A DNA stretch of 64,000 nucleotides. It comes from Taudactylus pleione (taxonomy: Eukaryota; Chordata; Amphibia; Anura; Myobatrachidae). Position 1 is the stretch's first letter. Every line of letters starts with the position of its first letter. This document shows, piece by piece, positions 57,451 to 64,000 of the stretch. Where the stretch lies: the NCBI GenBank assembly GCA_031769625.1, contig JAUIMM010000126.1:6844001-6908000 (forward strand), written 5' to 3'. The position numbers and the translations under genes were made by a program. Under the pieces are notes generated by a model. The model saw only the letters and a program-made list of their open reading frames with translations. It did not search any database and had not been told where the DNA came from.

Positions 57451-57900
57451 TGGGCCCAAGTTCTGGACCCCCCCCCCCCAAAAAAAATAAATATATATAT
57501 ATTGTAAAAAAAATTTCTGGTGTGTGCGTGCGTGTTATGCTTAGCCGCACAATATACAGCAAGTTGCAACCTAGTGCTGCCTGACTCCAGTCATCATGTG
57601 CTCTGGGCCCAAGTTCTGGAGCTGAAATTTTTTTTAAAAAAATGCCTTTTTTTGTCTAATAAATAATTGTCTGTGCGTCTGTGCATGTTAGACTTAGCCG
57701 CACAAGATAAAGTAAGTCGGCAACGCAACATAGTGCTGCCCAACTCCAGTCATCATCAATCTGTGCTCTGGGCCCAAAGTTCTGGAGCTGAAATTTTTTT
57801 TTTAAATTGTCTATTTTTGTCTAATAAATATCTGTGCATCTGTGCGTGTTAGGCTTAGCCGTGCAACATCTAGCAAGTTGGCAAACGCAACGCAACTGCT
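57450..57900. repeat. About 160-bp tandem repeat, three copies
   Basis: Each unit has GGGCCCAA(A)GTTCTGGA, a T- or A-rich run, TTAG(A/G)CTTAGCCGYRCAA, CAAGTT(G)GCAAC and, in two units, CTCCAGTCATCAT. Confidence 0.85.
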
Positions 57901-58117
57901 TCAAGACTGCAAAAAATATGGAGGGCGGTCACATGACAGGAGATCAAGGCCAAGAACCACATGTTGTAGCTGCTGCCAGCAGTGCAATGCCGTCAACTTC
58001 CTTGTCCTCTATGAAGGGCCATGCCCCAGGGCTTAAGTCATGCCATCGATATGGTAAAGCTACTTTTACTAAAGTTAAGAAATTTGAAAGGAAAATTGCT
58101 CTTAGATAAACATAAAA

Positions 58118-60283
58118 TTGGCAATATGCCATTCACTACACGCAAGTGGCAAGGAAAGGATAAGGCCTTGGCCTTCCTTTAGGAAGACTGCTGGTTCTGA
58201 TTCTGATAGCTCTTTGGAAAAACCAACTGTGTGCCCTGAGAAATCAAAATCACAAATCCCTGAGGAGAGTGCAAGTGTGTCCACGGTTGCCATGTGTAAG
58301 CCAGACCTAAATACTAGTGTACTGGAGGATCCTCCAAGTTCCAAAATTTGTATGCCCTCTGTAAATGTGGGGAAGGGCAGTCAACATCTTGCAGACTTAG
58401 TCATCGGGGATGCTTCTGTGGAATTGCGCATGGAGGAGGAGGATATTTTGGTAGTTGAAGGTGCTAAGGATGATAAGGATGTTGATGATGAAGATGGTGG
58501 TGATGAGGATGTTGATGCCGAGGATGTCCTTTGTGTAAGTAAGGCAACAGTTGTTGCCCATGGTTTGAAAAAGCCAAAGCCCATTGTTGTCACGCCGGGA
58601 CAAAAGACAAAAAAATCTACTTCTCATGTGTGGAATTATTTCCACCCCGAGCCGGACAACAGTTGCCAAGTCATATGTAACCATTGCGAAGCAAGAGTGA
58701 GTAGGGGGAGGGACCTAAACCACCTAGGAACCTCCTCCTTGTTACGTCACTTGGAGCCCATTCATCAAATATCAAAGTGTATGTCACCAAGTTCCAAAAC
58801 TCAAAATGTAACAAGTCCAATGTCACCTACCTGCTCCCTCTCTGTGAGATCCAAGCACCTTTGCTCTCCAACACCAACACCTGCATCATCAACATCCTCA
58901 TTCGTTATCGGGAGTAGTCTAGATTCCACTTCACTAGAACAGCAATTACAAGTCTGTACAAGGACATTAAAAAGAACCTTATTAATGTCCTCAGAAATGC
59001 CACTGTACCCACTGTCCACTTGACCATTGATATGTGGACAAGTGGGACAGGGCAAACTAAGGATTACATGACTGTGACAGCCCACTGGGTAGGTGTATTG
59101 CCTACAACAGCAACAGCAGCAGTAACATCTACCAAAAGACAGCTGACACATAGGCAGGCTACTCTTGGTATAACTGGTTTCACTAAGAGGCAAAGCACTG
59201 AGAATCTCTTAGAAAAACTCAGGGAAATCATTGCTAAATGGCTTACCCCACTTGGACTCTCCTCAGGATCTGTGATATTGGGCAATGAGACCAATATTGT
59301 GAGGGCATGACATGTGGGCAAATTCCAATACGTCCCATGTTTTGCTCACACATTTAATTTGGTGGTGCAATGTTTTTTAATAACTGACACAGTCGTGCAG
59401 GAGATCTGGACATTTCAGACATTCGGTGACCGCTTGTCGAAGATTGCAAGACCAGCAAGTACTGTTAAATATGCCCTGCCATCAGCTGAAGCAAGAGGTA
59501 GTAACTCAGTGGAATTCTACCCTCTATTTGCTTCAGCTGATGGAGGAACAGCAAAAGGCCATCCAGGGCTATACAAAGGCCTATGACATGTTTTGGCGAC
59601 CATTCTGGATCCTAGGTTTAAGTCATACCTTGTGAGTTTTTTCCAACAGACCGAAATCTAAAACTATACAAAGAGCTTTTGGTAAAAAAAATTGTCAGCT
59701 GCAGCCGCATGTGAAATGCCATCACCTCCTTCAGTTTCTGCAGCTGCCAGGAAAAAACTAAATTTTCCTTATGGAATGCCTGCTGGTCATGCAGATCGTT
59801 CACCAAAAAATGACATCTGGTCAGGCCTGAGAGAACTTCCTACTAGTGACATGTCTTCTACCGTGACTATGTGTGATGCGGTCTCCATTCACAGAATGGT
59901 GGAGGACTATTTAGAGCTAACATCCTAATAGGCATGTCAGACAGTCCCTTTCAGTACTGGCAGGAAAAATAGGCTATTGGGAGTCCCATACACAAACTTG
60001 CTTTGAATTACTTAAATTGCCCACCCTCCAGTGTGTAGTTTTCAGTGCAGCTGGCAACCTTGTCAGTGATCGGCATAGGAGGTTACTTCCTCAAAATGTG
60101 GAAAAGATGATGTTCATTAAAATTCATTACAAATTCCATGAGGAAGACCTTTATCAACAATTACATCAAAAAATTACAGAGGCGCCTATGGTGGATTCCA
60201 GTGGGGATGATTTAATATTGTGTGATGGAGAGGATGTACACACTGATGGGGATGATGAGGATGAGGACAATGACAACTTGTAA
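58118..60283 (+). pseudogene. hAT transposase with BED zinc finger, frameshifted
   Basis: The enzyme would bind the element ends and perform cut-and-paste transposition. The first open segment (301 codons, 58118-59023) has an acidic run (residues 106-136) and a BED finger: W172, F175, C187, C190, H211, H216. The frame then shifts to the catalytic core: VHLTIDMWTSGTGQTKDYMT (59010-59070), VILGNETNIVRA (59275, where a catalytic Asp is expected in the D-N-x-x-N motif; here Gly), then VPCFAHTFNLVVQ (59335). Later fragments in shifting frames give VVTQWNSTLYLLQLMEEQ (59490), LATILDPRFKSYL (59590) and the C-terminal dimerisation block FSAAGNLVSDRHRRLLPQN (60045). At least four frame changes and the lost Asp make it inactive. 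The start is not certain: an upstream open stretch (57918-58109) may be a 5' exon or leader. Confidence 0.88.
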
Positions 60284-60589
60284 TGTAACTTGTAATGTAA
60301 AGCCAGTTTGTGCATGGGATAATTTTCATTTCCATGTCCAATGCACATTGGCAGCTTGTTTTATGGGGGTCCAAACAAACCAATCATTTCAGTCACAATT
60401 GGCAGTCCTTGTCACTGAAATGATTGGTTTGTTAAACTGTCCTGTTTCGTATACAACATAAGGGTGGGTAAGAGGGCCCAAGGAATATTCCATCTTGCAC
60501 CTTTTTCCATTCCATTATGTGCTGCTTGGGGCATTGCTGCCTGACATTTTAAATTTATGTTATGGTTGGTTTAGGAACCAATGATTTAT

Positions 60590-61025
60590 TTTTAAATTAA
60601 TTTATTATCAATTTTACAGCTAGGGGCTGCACCCAATGAATTGTTTTTTCATTAATGTATTATCAATTTAACAGCCAGGGGCTGTACCAATGAATTGCTT
60701 TTATTAATTATTCAGCCAGGGGCTGCACCCAATGAATTGTTTTTAATTAATTTATTATCAATTTTACAGCCAGGGGCTGCACCAATGAATTTCTTTCTAT
60801 TAATTATTCAGCCAGGGGCTGCACCCAATGAGTTGTTTTTGAATTAATTTATTATCAATTTTACAGCCAGAGGATGCACAAATGAATTTATTTTTATTAA
60901 TTATTCAGCCAGGGGCTGCACCCAATCAATTGTTTTTTAATTAAGTTATTATCAATTTTACAGCCATGGGCTGCACCAATGAATTGTTTTTTAATTAATT
61001 TATTATCAATTTTACAGCCAGGGGT
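60590..61025. repeat. Minisatellite in the hAT 3' region, about 8 units of 55-60 bp
   Basis: The unit TTATCAATTTTACAGCCAGG plus GGCTGCACCAATGAATTG alternates with a shorter TTATTCAGCCAGG form, giving a two-unit higher-order pattern. Confidence 0.9.
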
Positions 61026-61437
61026 ATCCCAACCATCATCTTTGCACAGTCTTCAACTCTATTAATAATTATATCAATCAGTTTTGAGCCAGCAAGCTGG
61101 ATGCAACCTTTTGGCCCTATAACTAGATGAAAAAATCAATATTGTGAGGTGGTCAAAATTGACTGGAAACTAGTGGAAATAAATGTAATTGAGGTTATTA
61201 ATATTGTAGGAACAACAAAAGGCCAATTTTATGTGATTTTAGCTGTTTTTTTATTTTTAAGAAGAAATCAGGATCCAAAACCAAAACACGAAAACAAAAC
61301 ACGGTTTTGGCAAAATCAATCCATATCCAAAACCAGGGGAGATCCAGATACAAAATCAAAACATGAGGGTTGGTGCACATCTCTACTAAAAACATACTCA
61401 TTCAGGAGGGTCCTAATTCCAACAAAGAGAGACTCTG

Positions 61438-61899
61438 TGCCTGATTCAGCACAGATCACAACTGCAATCGCAGCTGCGTAATTGCATGCAATGAAGCTGC
61501 AAAAATATTCTAATGTCTGCCACCGCTCATCCTGCTTTCTCACATCTGTAATACCTTGAAGTCCTACATATATATCGGAAACATCAGAGAACATCAGCCC
61601 CTCATGCACAATTACAGCAGCTCTGACCTGTCTCAGAAATTGTAAGTCTTGTCGCATGCAGTAAGTACTCAAGCTGCGTAGGCAATCACAGTGGCTAATT
61701 TATGCCCATGCAACAGTGTTCAAACAGACAGGCACATTTGCATTTCTGCTACCACTCCCCTGGCAGCACCCCCAAATGCTCACAACCTGTCACTATCTCT
61801 GCAATGGATTCCACAGTGCGTCCGTAATTGCAGTGCAACGCAACAATCGGACGATCTGCATATGCGGTTGCAATTGTGATCCATGCTGAATCAGGCCCT
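61438..61899. mobile_element. Harbinger-type MITE
   Basis: TGCCTGATTCAGCACAGATC and TGATCCATGCTGAATCAGGC are inverted ends; CTG lies on both sides (61435-61437 and 61900-61902). The interior contains GCAACGCAAC- and CAATCGCAGC-type motifs; no coding capacity. Confidence 0.8.
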
Positions 61900-62639
61900 C
61901 TGTCTACCAATTAACCACTGTATTCTTTTAAGGTTTTGACCTGCTGACTTATACGAGACTGACCTGTGTACCTGAAACCTGATGATAGCAATGATGTCAT
62001 CTTTTACCCTATCTCTGTAATTATATTGCACTAAATTAACCTGTTGGACAGCAGAGCATCCCAGAGGTGTTCCAGTGCTAGACTGGGCTCACATGCTGGT
62101 CTTGGTGAAAATTTGTTCTGTTAATTTTTTCCATTTTTCCTGCATCTGATTATTCTTGTAAAATCTGTTTGCTTTCTGTGTGAGATCCCCTCGCATTCTA
62201 ATAAATAGATTTTGTTCTTTGAAACCACAGGGATCGAGTCAGGCAATCACTTATTTGCCTTACCAACATAGGCTAGAGAGGCATCTACTAAGGTAAGAAT
62301 GTGTCATTTACATTTTTACCTTTTACTGTCTGATGTTGGTAAATCAAATATCATGCTCTTTGAGTTGTAAATTTACTGAAAGTAACTTGGAATGATGACA
62401 AATTGTGGTATAGTCGGATATCTTATTGTATTGTTACTACTGTTGTGTAGGGATGCATGTAAGATGACTGATGCATAGGGAGGCATGTATAGAAGTATTC
62501 ATATTTCACTGAAATTGACCATTGCCCTGATTTATTTTCTGTTCTTCTACACCCTGGCTGCCAGAACCTTTTTGTTTTTACCTATCAGGGGTACAATATA
62601 CTTGAACATGGTTACCTCAGGGGTTCATAGACAACTGTA
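61900..62639. other. No recognised feature
   Basis: Unassigned sequence; it may include the 5' region of the following Penelope-like element. Confidence 0.35.
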
Positions 62640-64000
62640 GTATATTTTCTCTATAAAAAAATGACACTAACTTGGTCATAAAACCAGCAGATAAAGGGGG
62701 GGATTGTGGTGTTGAATCAGGACAATTACATCAAAGAGGCTGGGAGGATCTTAGGAGACAACACTATGTACCTGAAACTTAAAGGAGAACCCACAAAACA
62801 ATACCAAAATGAACTCCAGACATTACTTAGGGGAGGACATGAGAAAGGTATATTAAATAAACATGATTTTGATTTCCTCAATACATCCCACCCAGCCATC
62901 CTGGTATTTTATTACCTGCCCAAAATCCATAAAAACACCTCCAACCCACCAGGAAGACCCATAACATCAGGAATCAACTCACTCACATCACCTTTATCTG
63001 AATACATTGACCATTTTCTCCAGGTACTGTATATGTAAAACAACAAAGATCACACCTAAGAGACACTACCCAAGTATTAAATGTCTTAGAGAAATTAAAG
63101 TTGAAAGAAGATCTTTGGCTAGCCATGTGTGATGTAACATCATTATACACTGTGATTAATCACACCCAAGGACTGGAAAGTATCAAGTACTTTCTGGACC
63201 AAGATACAAAACTAGAACACACACAGGCAGACTTCATTTTGAAAGTGATAGTTTATCCTCAGCCACAATTACATGTGGTTTGAGCATTATTTCTGCTTGC
63301 AGCATTGGGGCACTGCCATGGGGACCAAGTTTGCCCCAAGCTATGAGAATCTCTTTATGAGTCATTGGGAAGACTATAGCATCTGGCCATCCAATGAGCT
63401 TGGGGCAAACTTGGTCCTCTGGAGGTGGTACATCGATGTGATCTTCATCTGGCAGGGCAGTCAAGCATTGCTGCAGGAATTCATAAGGTATATCAATAAC
63501 CAGAATCAGAACCTGGTCATCACAACCCAATACAGCAAAGAACAAGTACAATTCCTCAACTTGGATATTTAGATAAACAACCAAGAAATACACACAAGGA
63601 CACATTACAAAAAAGTTTTACACTAACAGCTATATCAGGGCAGAAAGTAACCACCATCTCTATTGGATCAGGTGTGTACCATTAAGTCAGTTCACACATG
63701 TGAGAAGAAATTGCTTGAGCATGGAGGAATACATAAAACAGGGTAGCAACTTAAAAGAGCAATTTAAGGAGAAAAATTCCGATATGGATATAGTTGAGGA
63801 AGCACACAACAAAACCATGAACAAACCAAGAGAGAATATACTGACATACAAAGAAAGAGTTCCCACAATGACCGATAAAGTCTATTTCATAACAAACTAC
63901 ACAGGGACATCATACAAAATCAAAAACATATTTAAAAAACACTGGCCCTTGCTACTCATGGATAACAAACTCAATACCATTCTCCCTAAAGAACCTGATA
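62640..64000 (+). pseudogene. Penelope-like element reverse transcriptase, broken, running off the window
   Basis: Read over shifting frames, the region gives LVIKPADKGG (62671), a frameshift in a G run, then VVLNQDNYIKEAGRIL. Next come FYYLPKIHK and NPPGRPITSGINSLTSPLSE with YIDHFLQ (early Penelope RT blocks), AMCDVTSLYTVINH (motif A, about 63125), GTAMGTKFAPSYENLFMSH (motif B, about 63312), and WRWYIDVIFIW (motif C, about 63425), where the expected YIDD is YIDV, removing a catalytic Asp. VQFLNLDI (63550) and thumb-like sequence follow, then VYFITNYTGTSYK and FKKHWPLLLMDNK (about 63880-63970), which resembles the linker before the endonuclease at 44214. The GIY-YIG domain would lie past the window end. 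It is a different, more decayed copy than the one at 42830. Confidence 0.85.

Larger units (their letters stand above)
56981..61385 (+). mobile_element. 4.4-kb hAT transposon with perfect 8-bp target duplication
   Basis: CTAAAAAC lies exactly outside both ends (56973-56980 and 61386-61393). The ends are TAGAGATGAGCGGG and GTGCACATCTCTA. Contents in order: tandem repeats (57195-57450), a threefold repeat of about 160 bp (57450-57900), a BED-finger hAT transposase in broken frames (58118-60283), and a 3' array (60590-61025). Just inside the right end is an AAACCAAAACACG-type stretch, mirroring the GGTTTTGG motifs of the small MITE at 31724, which suggests shared ancestry. Confidence 0.92.

Noticed and set aside
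57048..57584. Q/P-rich and L/V-rich open frames on opposite strands
   Set aside because: Both arise from the GGGCTGGTGCTG minisatellite in the hAT 5' region.
60590..61025. CRISPR-like regular repeats
   Set aside because: Spacers are not unique, units are contiguous and variable, and the array is inside a eukaryotic transposon.

Overview
The window looks like intergenic or intronic DNA from a large, transposon-rich vertebrate genome, most likely an amphibian (probably a frog). This is inferred from the mix of element families: PIF/Harbinger with its Myb-like partner gene, Tc1/mariner, hAT, Penelope-like elements, a DIRS-type element, an L2/CR1-type LINE, and many GGGCCTGATTCAGA-ended MITEs. 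I found no convincing host exon, rRNA, tRNA or CRISPR array. Nearly every recognisable coding stretch belongs to a mobile element, and all but one are broken by stops, frameshifts or deletions. All of this is by-eye reading; no database search was run.

Layout. 1-5004: a decayed two-gene PIF/Harbinger transposon (transposase on +, Myb-like protein on -), abutting a Tc1 deletion derivative (5005-5484) that runs into a (TA)n tract. 6.2-24.8 kb: a MITE field, including nested insertions and a hAT-like family that carries TTAGGG-like internal repeats (7301, 9633, 12384, 20602, and 51888 further on). 25.5-28.6 kb: minus-strand remnants of a DIRS-type retrotransposon (RT, RNase H, tyrosine recombinase) and a Ty3/gypsy integrase tail, with a hAT MITE inserted. 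28.9-41 kb: more MITEs, a minisatellite, a candidate solo LTR and unassigned AT-rich DNA. 42.1-45.4 kb: a chain of Penelope-type inverted terminal repeats separated by (AT)n tracts; it contains the only clean domain-bearing reading frame of the window, a GIY-YIG endonuclease. 45.8-47.8 kb: a 5'-truncated LINE. 48-54 kb: further MITEs. 56981-61385: a 4.4-kb hAT element with a perfect 8-bp target duplication and a decayed BED-finger transposase. 62.6-64.0 kb: a Penelope RT running off the window end.

The most unusual signals are: (1) MITEs built almost entirely from consecutive hairpins, whose stems differ between copies by paired (compensatory) changes; (2) the (AT)n-separated array of inverted Penelope repeats, with hammerhead-like core motifs at each repeat; (3) a hAT-type family that spreads telomere-like TTAGGG repeats through the genome interior.
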